Source of the DNA: Bombus terrestris
Taxonomy: Eukaryota; Arthropoda; Insecta; Hymenoptera; Apidae
Direction: 5' to 3'
DNA length: 64,000 nucleotides
Assembly (NCBI RefSeq): GCF_910591885.1
Contig: NW_025963685.1
Coordinates: forward strand, 1-64,000
Below, piece after piece: positions 1-13,890 of this stretch (position 1 is its first letter; every line of letters begins with the position of its first letter). A model generated the notes under the pieces. It searched no databases. It saw only the letters and a list, made by a program, of their open reading frames with translations, and was not told where the DNA came from. The position numbers and the translations under genes are program-made.

Positions 1-840
1 CCGTGGGACAACGTGGGACAACGTGGGACAACGTGGGACAACGTGGGACAACGTGGGACAACGTGGGACATCGTGGGACAACGTGGGACAACGTGGGACA
101 ACGTGGGACAACGTGGGACAACGTGGGACATCGTGGGACAACGTGGGACAACGTGGGACAACGTGGTGACAACGTGGGACACCGTTGGACAACGTGGGAC
201 ACCGTTGGACATCGTTGGACACCGTGGGACAACGTGGGACAACGTGGGACCACGTGGGACAACGTGGGACACCGTTGGACATCGTTGGACACCGTGGGAC
301 AACGTGGGACAACGTGGGACATCGTGGGACAACGTGGGACAACGTGGGACAACGTGGGACAACGTGGGACAACGTGGGACACCGTTGGACACCGTGGGAC
401 ACCGTTGGACACCGTTGGACATCGTTGGACACCGTGGGACAACGTGGGACAACGTGGGACAACGTGGGACATCGTGGGACAACGTGGGACAACGTGGGAC
501 AACGTGGGACAACGTGGGACATCGTGGGACAACGTGGGACAACGTGGGACAACGTGGGACAACGTGGGACAACGTGGGACAACGTGGGACAACGTGGGAC
601 AACGTGGGATACCGTTGGACACCGTTGGACACCGTTGAGACACCGTTGGACATCGTTGGACACCGTGGACAACGTGGGACAACGTGGGACAACGTGGGAA
701 ACCATGGAACAACGTGGGACAACGTGGGACACCGTTGGACACCGTGGGACACCGTTGGACACCGTTGGACATCGTTGGACACCGTGGGACAACGTGGGAC
801 AACGTGGGACAACGTGGGACAACGTGGGACAACGTGGGAC

Positions 841-2250
841 AACGTGGGACAACGTGGGACAACGTGGGACAACGTCGGACAACGTGGGACAACGTGGGAC
901 ATCGTGGGACAACGTGGGACAACGTGGGACAACGTGGACAACGTGGGACAACGTGGGGACACCGTTGGACACCGTGGGACACCGTTGGACACCGTTGGAC
1001 ATCGTTGGACACCGTGGGACAACGTGGGACAACGTGGGACAACGTGGGACAACGTGGGACATCGTGGGACAACGCGGGACAACGTGGGACAACGTGGGAC
1101 AACGTGGGACATCGTGGGACAACGTGGGACAACGTGGGACAACGTGGGACATCGTGGGACAACGTGGGACAACGTGGGACAACGTGGGACAACGTGGGAC
1201 AACGTGGGACACCGTTGGACACCGTTGGACACCGTTGGACACCGTTGGACATCGTTGGACACCGTGGGACAACGTGGGACAACGTGGGACATCGTGGGAC
1301 AACGTGGGACAACGTGGGACAACGTGGGACAACGTGGGACATCGTGGGACAACGTGGGACAACGTGGGACAACGTGGGACATCGTTGGACACCGTTGGAC
1401 ACCGTGGGACAACGTGGGACAACGTGGGACAACGTGGGACAACGTGGGACAACGTGGGACAACGTGGGACAACGTGGGACAACGTGGGACAACGTGGGAC
1501 AACGTGGGACAACGTGGGACAACGTGGGACACCGTTGGACATCGTGGGACAACGTGGGACAACGTGGGACAACGTGGGACAACGTGGGACAACGTGGGAC
1601 AACGTGGGACACCGTTGGACACCGTTGGACATCGTTGGACACCGTGGTACAACGTGGGACAACGTGGGACAACGTGGGACAACGTGGGACAACGTGGGAC
1701 AACGTTGGACAACGTGGGACAACGTGGGACAACGTGGGACAACGTGGGACATCGTGGGACAACGTGGGACAACGTGGGACACCGTTGGACATCGTTGTAC
1801 ACCGTGGGACAACGTGGGACAACGTGGGACAACGTGGGACACCGTTGGACACCGTTGGACACCGTTGGACACCGTTGGACATCGTTGGACACCGTGGGAC
1901 AACGTGGGACAACGTGGGACAACGTGGGAAACCATGGAACAACGTGGGACAACGTGGGACACCGTTGGACATCGTTGGACAACGTGGGACAACGTGGGAC
2001 AACGTGGGACAACGTGGGACAACGTGGGACAACGTGGGACAACGTGGGACACCGTTGGACACCGTGGGACACCGTTGGACACCGTTGGACATCGTTGGAC
2101 ACCGTGGGACAACGTGGGACAACGTGGGACAACGTGGGACAACGTGGGACAACGTGGGACAACGTGGGACAACGTGGGACAACGTGGGACAACGTGGGAC
2201 AACGTGGGACAACGTGGGACATCGTGGGACAACGTGGGACAACGTGGGAC
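841..2250. repeat. 1.41-kb block duplicated at 10921-12330
   Basis: Monomer order matches 10921-12330 at a constant offset of 10,080 bp. Shared rare markers include H at 871 and 10951, aacgcgggac at 1071 and 11151, and accgtggtac at 1641 and 11721. Differences seen are single substitutions (1546, 1798 and 12168) and a compensating pair of 1-bp slips at 931-960. After about 2250 the orders diverge, which marks a recombination or amplification boundary. The accgtggtac marker occurs a third time at 18071, in the second ~6 kb copy. Confidence 0.85.
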
Positions 2251-4380
2251 ATCGTGGGACAACGTGGGACAACGTGGGACAACGTGGGACAACGTGGGAC
2301 AACGTGGGACATCGTGGGACAACGTGGGACAACGTGGGACAACGTGGGACAACGTGGGACACCGTGGGACAACGTGGGACACCGTTGGACAGCGTTGGAC
2401 ACCGTGGGACAACGTGGGACATCGTGGGACAACGTGGGACAACGTGGGACAACGTGGGACAACGTGGGACAACGTGGGACATCGTGGGACAACGTGGGAC
2501 AACGTGGGACAACGTGGGACAACGTGGGACACCGTGGGACAACGTGGGACACCGTTGGACATCGTTGGACACCGTGGGACAACGTGGGACAACGTGGGAC
2601 CACGTGGGACAACGTGGGACACCGTTGGACATCGTTGGACACCGTGGGACAACGTGGGACAACGTGGGACATCGTGGGACAACGTGGGACAACGTGGGGC
2701 AACGTGGGACAACGTGGGACAACGTGGGACACCGTTGGACACCGTGGGACACCGTTGGACACCGTTGGACATCGTTGGACACCGTGGGACAACGTGGGAC
2801 AACGTGGGACAACGTGGGACATCGTGGGACAACGTGGGACAACGTGGGACAACGTGGGACAACGTGGGACATCGTGGGACAACGTGGGACAACGTGGGAC
2901 AACGTGGGACAACGTGGGACAACGTGGGACAACGTGGGACAACGTGGGATACCGTTGGACACCGTTGGACACCGTTGGACACCGTTGGACATCGTTGGAC
3001 ACCGTGGGACAACGTGGGACAACGTGGGACAACGTGGGAAACCATGGAACAACGTGGGACAACGTGGGACACCGTTGGACATCGTTGGACATCGTTGGAC
3101 ACCGTGGGACAACGTGGGACAACGTGGGACAACGTGGGACAACGTCGGACAACGTGGGACAACGTGGGACATCGTGGGACAACGTGGGACAACGTGGGAC
3201 AACGTGGGACAACGTGGGACAACGTGGGACACCGTTGGACACCGTTGGACACCGTTGGACACCGTTGGACATCGTTGGACACCGTGGGACAACGTGGGAC
3301 AACGTGGGACAACGTGGGACAACGTGGGACATCGTGGGACAACGCGGGACAACGTGGGACAACGTGGGACAACGTGGGACATCGTGGGACAACGTGGGAC
3401 AACGTGGGACAACGTGGGACATCGTGGGACACCGTTGGACATCGTTGGACACCGTGGGACAACGTGGGACAACGTGGGACAACGTGGGACAACGTGGGAC
3501 AACGTGGGACAACGTGGGACAACGTGGGACAACGTGGGACAACGTGGGACAACGTGGGACACCGTTGGACACCGTGGGACACCGTTGGACACCGTTGGAC
3601 ATCGTTGGACACCGTGGGACAACGTGGGACAACGTGGGACAACGTGGGACAACGTGGGACCACGTGGGACAACGTGGGACAACGTGGGACAACGTGGGAC
3701 AACGTGGGACAACGTGGGACAACGTGGGACACCGTTGGACAACGTGGGACAACGTGGGACAACGTGGGACAACGTGGGACAACGTGGGACCACGTGGGAC
3801 AACGTGGGACAACGTGGGACAACGTGGGACAACGTGGGACAACGTGGGACAACGTGGGACACCGTTGGACAACGTGGGACACCGTTGGACATCGTTGGAC
3901 ACCGTGGGACAACGTGGGACAACGTGGGACAACGTGGGACAACGTGGGACAACGTGGGACAACGTGGGACAACGTGGGACGACGTGGGACAACGTGGGAC
4001 AACGTGGGACAACGTGGGACATCGTGGGACAACGTGGGACAACGTGGGACATCGTGGGACAACGTGGGACAACGTGGGACAACGTGGGACAACGTGGGAC
4101 AACGTGGGACATCGTGGGACAACGTGGGACAACGTGGGACAACGTGGGACAACGTGGGACACCGTTGGACAACGTGGGACACCGTTGGACATCGTTGGAC
4201 ACCGTGGGACAACGTGGGACAACGTGGGACAACGTGGGACATCGTGGGACAACGTGGGACAACGTGGGACACCGTGGGACAACGTGGGACACCGTGGGAC
4301 AACGTGGGACAACGTGGGACAACGTGGGACACCGTTGGACACCGTTGGACACCGTTGGACACCGTTGGACATCGTTGGAC

Positions 4381-5890
4381 ACCGTGGGACAACGTGGGAC
4401 AACGTGGGACAACGTGGGACACCGTTGGACACCGTTGGACACCGTTGGACACCGTTGGACATCGTTGGACACCGTGGGACAACGTGGGACAACGTGGGAC
4501 AACGTGGGAAACCATGGAACAACGTGGGACAACGTGGGACACCGTTGGACATCGTTGGACAACGTGGGACAACGTGGGACAACGTGGGACAACGTGGGAC
4601 AACGTGGGACAACGTGGGACAACGTGGGACACCGTTGGACACCGTGGGACACCGTTGGACACCGTTGGACATCGTTGGACACCGTGGGACAACGTGGGAC
4701 AACGTGGGACAACGTGGGACAACGTGGGACAACGTGGGACAACGTGGGACAACGTGGGACAACGTGGGACAACGTGGGACAACGTGGGACAACGTGGGAC
4801 ATCGTGGGACAACGTGGGACAACGTGGGACAACGTGGGACAACGTGGGACACCGTTGGACAATGTGGGACACCGTTGGACATCGTTGGACACCGTGGGAC
4901 AACGTGGGACATCGTGGGACAACGTGGGACAACGTGGGACAACGTGGGACATCGTGGGACAACGTGGGACAACGTGGGACAACGTGGGACAACGTGGGAC
5001 AACGTGGGACACCGTGGGACACCGTGGGACAACGTGGGACAACGTGGGACAACGTGGGACAACGTGGGACAACGTGGGACAACGTGGGACAACGTGGGAC
5101 AACGTGGGACAACGTGGGACAACGTGGGACAACGTGGGACAACGTGGGACAACGTGGGACACCGTTGGACACCGTGGGACACCGTTGGACACCGTTGGAC
5201 ATCGTTGGACACCGTGGGACAACGTGGGACAACGTGGGACAACGTGGGACAACGTGGGACCACGTGGGACAACGTGGGACAACGTGGGACAACGTGGGAC
5301 AACGTGGGACAACGTGGGACAACGTGGGACACCGTTGGACAACGTGGGACACCGTTGGACATCGTTGGACACCGTGGGACAACGTGGGACAACGTGGGAC
5401 AACGTGGGACAACGTGGGACAACGTGGGACAACGTGGGACAACGTGGGACAACGTGGGACAACGTGGGACAACGTGGGACAACGTGGGACATCGTGGGAC
5501 AACGTGGGACAACGTGGGACAACGTGGGACAACGTGGGACAACGTGGGACATCGTGGGACAACGTGGGACAACGTGGGACAACGTGGGACAACGTGGGAC
5601 ATCGTTGGACACCGTTGGACACCGTGGGACAACGTGGGACAACGTGGGACATCGTGGGACAACGTGGGACAACGTGGGACAACGTGGGACATCGTGGGAC
5701 AACGTGGGACAACGTGGGACAACGTGGGACAACGTGGGACAACGTGGGACACCGTTGGACACCGTTGGACACCGTTGGACACCGTTGGACATCGTTGGAC
5801 ACCGTGGGACAACGTGGGACAACGTGGGACAACGTGGGAAACCATGGAACAACGTGGGACAACGTGGGACACCGTTGGACATCGTTGGAC
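4381..5890. repeat. Third copy of the D-D / aatgtgggac module
   Basis: This block corresponds to 11881-13910 and to the matching part of 18.2-19.6 kb. The rare monomer aatgtgggac marks all three (4861, 12361, 18601), followed by a D-D pair (5011, 12511, 18751) and then B-D-B-B-C-D. The distance from aatgtgggac to that cluster is 300, 310 and 290 bp, so the A run between varies by whole monomers. After 5890 the order follows the 19.6 kb copy (H at 5941 and 19671) rather than the 13.9 kb copy. Confidence 0.85.
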
Positions 5891-6980
5891 ATCGTTGGAC
5901 ACCGTGGGACAACGTGGGACAACGTGGGACAACGTGGGACAACGTCGGACAACGTGGGACAACGTGGGACAACGTGGGACAACGTGGGACAACGTGGGAC
6001 AACGTGGGACAACGTGGGACAACGTGGGACAACGTGGGACAACGTGGGACATCGTGGGACAACGTGGGACAACGTGGGACAACGTGGGACAACGTGGGAC
6101 AACGTGGGACAACGTGGGACAACGTGGGACAACGTGGGACAACGTGGGACAACGTGGGACAACGTGGGACACCGTTGGACATCGTTGGACAACGTGGGAC
6201 AACGTGGGACAACGTGGGACAACGTGGGACAACGTGGGACAACGTGGGACACCGTTGGACACCGTTGGACATCGTTGGACACCGTGGGACAACGTGGGAC
6301 AACGTGGGACAACGTGGGACAACGTGGGACAACGTGGGACAACGTTGGACAACGTGGGACAACGTGGGACAACGTGGGACAACGTGGGACAACGTGGGAC
6401 ACCGTTGGACACCGTGGGACACCGTTGGACACCGTTGGACATCGTTGGACACCGTGGGACAACGTGGGACAACGTGGGACAACGTGGGACATCGTGGGAC
6501 AACGTGGGACAACGTGGGACATCGTGGGACAACGTGGGACAACGTGGGACACCGTTGGACATCGTTGGACAACGTGGGACAACGTGGGACAACGTGGGAC
6601 AACGTGGGACAACGTGGGACAACGTGGGACAACGTGGGACAACGTGGGACAACGTGGGACAACGTGGGACAACGTGGGACAACGTGGGACAACGTGGGAC
6701 AACGTGGGACATCGTGGGACAACGTGGGACAACGTGGGACAACGTGGGACAACGTGGGACATCGTGGGACAACGTGGGACAACGTGGGACAACGTGGGAC
6801 ACCGTTGGACACCGTTGGACACCGTTGGACACCGTTGGACATCGTTGGACACCGTGGGACAACGTGGGACAACGTGGGACAACGTGGGACAACGTGGGAC
6901 AACGTGGGACAACGTGGGACATCGTTGGACAACGTGGGACAACGTGGGACAACGTGGGACAACGTGGGACAACGTGGGAC

Positions 6981-8540
6981 ACCGTTGGACACCGTGGGAC
7001 ACCGTTGGACACCGTTGGACATCGTTGGACACCGTGGGACAACGTGGGACAACGTGGGACAACGTGGGACATCGTGGGTCAACGTGGGACAACGTGGGAC
7101 AACGTGGGACAACGTGGGACATCGTGGGACAACGTGGGACAACGTGGGACAACGTGGGACAACAACGTGGGACATCGTGGGACAACGTGGGACAACGTGG
7201 GACAACGGGGGACAACGTGGGACAACGTGGGACACCGTTGGACACCGTTGGACACCGTTGGACACCGTTGGACATCGTTGGACACCGTGGGACAACGTGG
7301 GACAACGTGGGACAACGTGGGAAACCATGGAACAACGTGGGACAACGTGGGACACCGTTGGACATCGTTGGACATCGTTGGACACCGTGGGACAACGTGG
7401 GACAACGTGGGACAACGTGGGACAACGTCGGACAACGTGGGACAACGTGGGACATCGTGGGACAACGTGGGACAACGTGGGACAACGTGGGACAACGTGG
7501 GACACCGTTGGACACCGTGGGACACCGTTGGACACCGTTGGACATCGTTGGACACCGTGGGACAACGTGGGACAACGTGGGACAACGTGGGACATCGTGG
7601 GACAACGTGGGACAACGTGGGACAACGTGGGACAACGTGGGACATCGTGGGACAACGTGGGACAACGTGGGACAACGTGGGACATCGTGGGACAACGTGG
7701 GACAACGTGGGACAACGGGGGACAACGTGGGACAACGTGGGACACCGTTGGACACCGTTGGACACCGTTGGACACCGTTGGACATCGTTGGACACCGTGG
7801 GACAACGTGGGACAACGTGGGACAACGTGGAAACCATGGAACAACGTGGACAACGTGGGACACCGTTGGACATCGTTGGACATCGTTGGACACCGTGGGA
7901 CAACGTGGGACAACGTGGGACAACGTGGGACAACGTCGGACAACGTGGGACAACGTGGGACATCGTGGGACAACGTGGGACAACGTGGGACAACGTGGGA
8001 CAACGTGGGACAACGTGGGACACCGTTGGACACCGTGGGACACCGTTGGACACCGTTGGACATCGTTGGACACCGTGGGACAACGTGGGACAACGTGGGA
8101 CAACGTGGGACAACGTGGGACATCGTGGGACAACGTGGGACAACGTGGGACAACGTGGGACAACGTGGGACATCGTGGGACAACGTGGGACAACGTGGGA
8201 CAACGTGGGACATCGTGGGACAACGTGGACAACGTGGGACAACGTGGGACAACGTGGGACAACGTGGGACACCGTTGGACACCGTTGGACACCGTTGGAC
8301 ACCGTTGGACATCGTTGGACACCGTGGGACAACGTGGGACAACGTGGGACAACGTGGGAAACCATGGAACAACGTGGGACAACGTGGGACACCGTTGGAC
8401 ATCGTTGGACATCGTTGGACACCGTGGGACAACGTGGGACAACGTGGGACAACGTGGGACAACGTCGGACAACGTGGGACAACGTGGGACAACGTGGGAC
8501 AACGTGGGACAACGTGGGACAACGTGGGACAACGTGGGAC
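6981..8540. repeat. Three tandem copies of a ~52-monomer higher-order repeat
   Basis: B-D-B-B-C-D starts at 6981, 7504 and 8022. The G+G' compound starts at 7314, 7824 and 8351, and H lies at 7424, 7932 and 8461, giving a period of 510-530 bp. Module order is B D B B C D, A with spaced E units, B B B B C D A A G G' A A B C C D A A A H A A, then mostly A with an E in the first two copies. The aacgggggac variant is shared by the first two copies (7204 and 7714). The end of the third copy is uncertain because it fades into an A run. Confidence 0.88.
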
Positions 8541-9500
8541 AACGTGGGACAACGTGGGACAACGTGGGACAACGTGGGACAACGTGGGACAACGTGGGAC
8601 AACGTGGGACAACGTGGGACAACGTGGGACAACGTGGGACATCGTGGGACAACGTGGGACAACGTGGGACAACGTGGGACAACGTGGGACACCGTTGGAC
8701 AACGTGGGACACCGTTGGACATCGTTGGACACCGTGGGACAACGTGGGACAACGTGGGACCACGTGGGACAACGTGGGACAACGTGGGACAACGTGGGAC
8801 AACGTGGGACAACGTGGGACAACGTGGGACAACGTGGGACATCGTGGGACAACGTGGGACAACGTGGGACAACGTGGGACACCGTTGGACATCGTTGGAC
8901 ACCGTGGGACAACGTGGGACAACGTGGGAAACCATGGAACAACGTGGGACAACGTGGGACACCGTTCGACATCGTTGGACAACGTGGGACAACGTGGGAC
9001 AACGTGGGACACCGTTCGACATCGTTGGACAACGTGGGACAACGTGGGACAACGTGGGACAACGTGGGACAACGTGGGACAACGTGGGACACCGTTGGAC
9101 ACCGTGGGACACCGTTGGACACCGTTGGACATCGTTGGACACCGTGGGACAACGTGGGACAACGTGGGACAACGTGGGACAACGTGGGACAACGTGGGAC
9201 AACGTGGGACAACGTGGGACAACGTGGGACAACGTGGGACAACGTGGGACAACGTGGGACACCGTTGGACAACGTGGGACACCGTTGGACATCGTTGGAC
9301 ACCGTGGGACAACGTGGGACAACGTGGGACAACGTGGGACAACGTGGGACACCGTTGGACATCGTTGGACATCGTTGGACATCGTGGGACACCGTTGGAC
9401 ATCGTTGGACATCGTTGGACACCGTTGGACACCGTTGGACAACGTGGGACATCGTGGGACAACGTGGGACAACGTGGGACAACGTGAGACAACGTGGGAC

Positions 9501-10150
9501 ACCGTTGGACACCGTGGGACACCGTTGGACACCGTTGGACACCGTTGGACACCGTTGGACATCGTTGGACATCGTTGGACATCGTGGGACACCGTTGGAC
9601 ATCGTTGGACATCGTTGGACACCGTTGGACATCGTTGGACACCGTTGGACATCGTTGGACATCGTTGGACATCGTGGGACACCGTTGGACATCGTTGGAC
9701 ATCGTTGGACACCGTGGGACAACGTGGGACAACGTGGGACAACGTGGGAAACCATGGAACAACGTGGGACAACGTGGGACACCGTTGGACATCGTTGGAC
9801 AACGTGGGACAACGTGGGACAACGTGGGACAACGTGGGACAACGTGGGACAACGTGGGACAACGTGGGACACCGTTGGACACCGTTGGACACCGTTGGAC
9901 ACCGTTGGACATCGTTGGACACCGTGGGACAACGTGGGACAACGTGGGACAACGTGGGACAACGTGGGACAACGTGGGACAACGTGGGACACCGTTGGAC
10001 ATCGTGGGACAACGTGGGACAACGTGGGACACCGTTGGACACCGTGGGACACCGTTGGACACCGTTGGACATCGTTGGACATCGTTGGACATCGTTGGAC
10101 ATCGTTGGACACCGTTGGACACCGTTGGACATCGTTGGACATCGTTGGAC
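9501..10150. repeat. TTGG-rich (B/C) block, left copy
   Basis: Monomers lacking GGG dominate several stretches here. The 11-monomer core C C B C B C C E B C C lies at 9601-9710. The block is repeated in copy 2 at 15861-16500 (core 15951-16060), and the same core reappears at the right end of the window at 52501, 56361 and 62831. Relative to A runs these segments lose GGG triplets and the AA dinucleotide, gain TT, and have near-zero GC skew. Confidence 0.85.
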
Positions 10151-12670
10151 ACCGTGGGACAACGTGGGACAACGTGGGACAACGTGGGACAACGTGGGAC
10201 AACGTGGGACAACGTGGGACATCGTGGGACAACGTGGGACAACGTGGGACAACGTGGGACAACGTGGGACAACGTGGGACATCGTGGGACAACGTGGGAC
10301 AACGTGGGACAACGTGGGACAACGTGGGACACCGTTGGACAACGTGGGACACCGTTGGACATCGTTGGACACCGTGGGACAACGTGGGACAACGTGGGAC
10401 CACGTGGGACAACGTGGGACACCGTTGGACATCGTTGGACACCGTGGGACAACGTGGGACAACGTGGGACATCGTGGGACAACGTGGGACAACGTGGGAC
10501 AACGTGGGACAACGTGGGACAACGTGGGACACCGTTGGACACCGTGGGACACCGTTGGACACCGTTGGACATCGTTGGACACCGTGGGACAACGTGGGAC
10601 AACGTGGGACAACGTGGGACATCGTGGGACAACGTGGGACAACGTGGGACAACGTGGGACAACGTGGGACATCGTGGGACAACGTGGGACAACGTGGGAC
10701 AACGTGGGACAACGTGGGACAACGTGGGACAACGTGGGACAACGTGGGACAACGTGGGACACCGTTGGACACCGTTGGACACCGTTGGACACCGTTGGAC
10801 ATCGTTGGACACCGTGGGACAACGTGGGACAACGTGGGACAACGTGGGAAACCATGGAACAACGTGGGACAACGTGGGACACCGTTGGACATCGTTGGAC
10901 ATCGTTGGACACCGTGGGACAACGTGGGACAACGTGGGACAACGTGGGACAACGTCGGACAACGTGGGACAACGTGGGACATCGTGGGACAACGTGGGAC
11001 AACGTGGGACAACGTGGGACAACGTGGGACAACGTGGGACACCGTTGGACACCGTGGGACACCGTTGGACACCGTTGGACATCGTTGGACACCGTGGGAC
11101 AACGTGGGACAACGTGGGACAACGTGGGACAACGTGGGACATCGTGGGACAACGCGGGACAACGTGGGACAACGTGGGACAACGTGGGACATCGTGGGAC
11201 AACGTGGGACAACGTGGGACAACGTGGGACATCGTGGGACAACGTGGGACAACGTGGGACAACGTGGGACAACGTGGGACAACGTGGGACACCGTTGGAC
11301 ACCGTTGGACACCGTTGGACACCGTTGGACATCGTTGGACACCGTGGGACAACGTGGGACAACGTGGGACATCGTGGGACAACGTGGGACAACGTGGGAC
11401 AACGTGGGACAACGTGGGACATCGTGGGACAACGTGGGACAACGTGGGACAACGTGGGACATCGTTGGACACCGTTGGACACCGTGGGACAACGTGGGAC
11501 AACGTGGGACAACGTGGGACAACGTGGGACAACGTGGGACAACGTGGGACAACGTGGGACAACGTGGGACAACGTGGGACAACGTGGGACAACGTGGGAC
11601 AACGTGGGACACCGTTGGACATCGTTGGACAACGTGGGACAACGTGGGACAACGTGGGACAACGTGGGACAACGTGGGACAACGTGGGACACCGTTGGAC
11701 ACCGTTGGACATCGTTGGACACCGTGGTACAACGTGGGACAACGTGGGACAACGTGGGACAACGTGGGACAACGTGGGACAACGTTGGACAACGTGGGAC
11801 AACGTGGGACAACGTGGGACAACGTGGGACATCGTGGGACAACGTGGGACAACGTGGGACACCGTTGGACATCGTTGGACACCGTGGGACAACGTGGGAC
11901 AACGTGGGACAACGTGGGACACCGTTGGACACCGTTGGACACCGTTGGACACCGTTGGACATCGTTGGACACCGTGGGACAACGTGGGACAACGTGGGAC
12001 AACGTGGGAAACCATGGAACAACGTGGGACAACGTGGGACACCGTTGGACATCGTTGGACAACGTGGGACAACGTGGGACAACGTGGGACAACGTGGGAC
12101 AACGTGGGACAACGTGGGACAACGTGGGACACCGTTGGACACCGTGGGACACCGTTGGACACCGTTGAACATCGTTGGACACCGTGGGACAACGTGGGAC
12201 AACGTGGGACAACGTGGGACAACGTGGGACAACGTGGGACAACGTGGGACAACGTGGGACAACGTGGGACAACGTGGGACAACGTGGGACAACGTGGGAC
12301 ATCGTGGGACAACGTGGGACAACGTGGGACAACGTGGGACAACGTGGGACACCGTTGGACAATGTGGGACACCGTTGGACATCGTTGGACACCGTGGGAC
12401 AACGTGGGACATCGTGGGACAACGTGGGACAACGTGGGACAACGTGGGACATCGTGGGACAACGTGGGACAACGTGGGACAACGTGGGACAACGTGGGAC
12501 AACGTGGGACACCGTGGGACACCGTGGGACAACGTGGGACAACGTGGGACAACGTGGGACAACGTGGGACAACGTGGGACAACGTGGGACAACGTGGGAC
12601 AACGTGGGACAACGTGGGACAACGTGGGACAACGTGGGACAACGTGGGACAACGTGGGACAACGTGGGAC

Positions 12671-13690
12671 ACCGTTGGACACCGTGGGACACCGTTGGAC
12701 ACCGTTGGACATCGTTGGACACCGTGGGACAACGTGGGACAACGTGGGACAACGTGGGACAACGTGGGACCACGTGGGACAACGTGGGACAACGTGGGAC
12801 AACGTGGGACAACGTGGGACAACGTGGGACAACGTGGGACACCGTTGGACAACGTGGGACACCGTTGGACATCGTTGGACACCGTGGGACAACGTGGGAC
12901 AACGTGGGACAACGTGGGACAACGTGGGACAACGTGGGACAACGTGGGACAACGTGGGACAACGTGGGACAACGTGGGACAACGTGGGACAACGTGGGAC
13001 ATCGTGGGACAACGTGGGACAACGTGGGACAACGTGGGACAACGTGGGACAACGTGGGACATCGTGGGACAACGTGGGACAACGTGGGACAACGTGGGAC
13101 AACGTGGGACAACGTGGGACAACGTGGGACAACGTGGGACAACGTGGGACAACGTGGGACAACGTGGGACAACGTGGGACACCGTTGGACACCGTGGGAC
13201 ACCGTTGGACACCGTTGGACATCGTTGGACACCGTGGGACAACGTGGGACAACGTGGGACAACGTGGGACAACGTGGGACCACGTGGGACAACGTGGGAC
13301 AACGTGGGACAACGTGGGACAACGTGGGACAACGTGGGACAACGTGGGACACCGTTGGACAACGTGGGACACCGTTGGACATCGTTGGACACCGTGGGAC
13401 AACGTGGGACAACGTGGGACAACGTGGGACAACGTGGGACAACGTGGGACAACGTGGGACAACGTGGGACAACGTGGGACAACGTGGGACAACGTGGGAC
13501 AACGTGGGACATCGTGGGACAACGTGGGACAACGTGGGACAACGTGGGACAACGTGGGACAACGTGGGACATCGTGGGACAACGTGGGACAACGTGGGAC
13601 AACGTGGGACAACGTGGGACATCGTTGGACACCGTTGGACACCGTGGGACAACGTGGGACAACGTGGGACATCGTGGGACAACGTGGGAC
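12671..13690. repeat. 51-monomer (510 bp) tandem duplication
   Basis: The order B D B B C D A4 F ... B A B C D ... E ... E starts at 12671 and again at 13181. F is at 12771 and 13281, and E at 13001/13061 and 13511/13571. The repeat holds to about 13620. The equivalent positions near 5161 and 18891 have only one copy. This suggests the duplication arose in the 12.7 kb copy, after the larger blocks had separated. Confidence 0.85.
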
Positions 13691-13890
13691 AACGTGGGAC
13701 AACGTGGGACATCGTGGGACAACGTGGGACAACGTGGGACAACGTGGGACAACGTGGGACAACGTGGGACACCGTTGGACACCGTTGGACACCGTTGGAC
13801 ACCGTTGGACATCGTTGGACACCGTGGGACAACGTGGGACAACGTGGGACAACGTGGGAAACCATGGAACAACGTGGGACAACGTGGGAC

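Larger units (their letters stand above)
1..8230. repeat. Left segment with register slips
   Basis: This is the only part of the array where monomer length departs from 10 bp. I see 11-bp monomers at 160-170, 631-641 and 950-960; 9-bp monomers at 662-670, 931-939, 7824-7832, 7843-7851 and 8222-8230; and an extra aac (or a 7-bp loss) at 7161-7163. Most change the length of the GGG tract. The net effect moves monomer starts from positions ending in 0 to positions ending in 1. Otherwise the content is the same A runs with B/C/D clusters and G+G' compounds as elsewhere. The slips may be real mutations, or homopolymer errors in a less well polished part of an assembly. Confidence 0.9.
7534..13890. 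repeat. ~6.36-kb tandem block, copy 1
   Basis: Monomer order from about 7534 repeats from 13891, starting at an offset of 6,357 bp. Private variants shared at equivalent places are aacggggg at 7714 and 14071, accgttcgac at 8961/9011 and 15321/15371, aacgcgggac at 11151 and 17501, accgtggtac at 11721 and 18071, and aatgtgggac at 12361 and 18601. This copy carries the private TGA changes at 9485-9487 and 12166-12168. It also has a 51-monomer internal duplication that copy 2 lacks. Confidence 0.88.

Noticed and set aside
931..960. Two adjacent slips as a functional site
   Set aside because: A 9-bp and an 11-bp monomer compensate each other, each changing the GGG tract length. Paralogous sequence at 11011-11040 has neither. 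Sequencing error or neutral slippage explains it.
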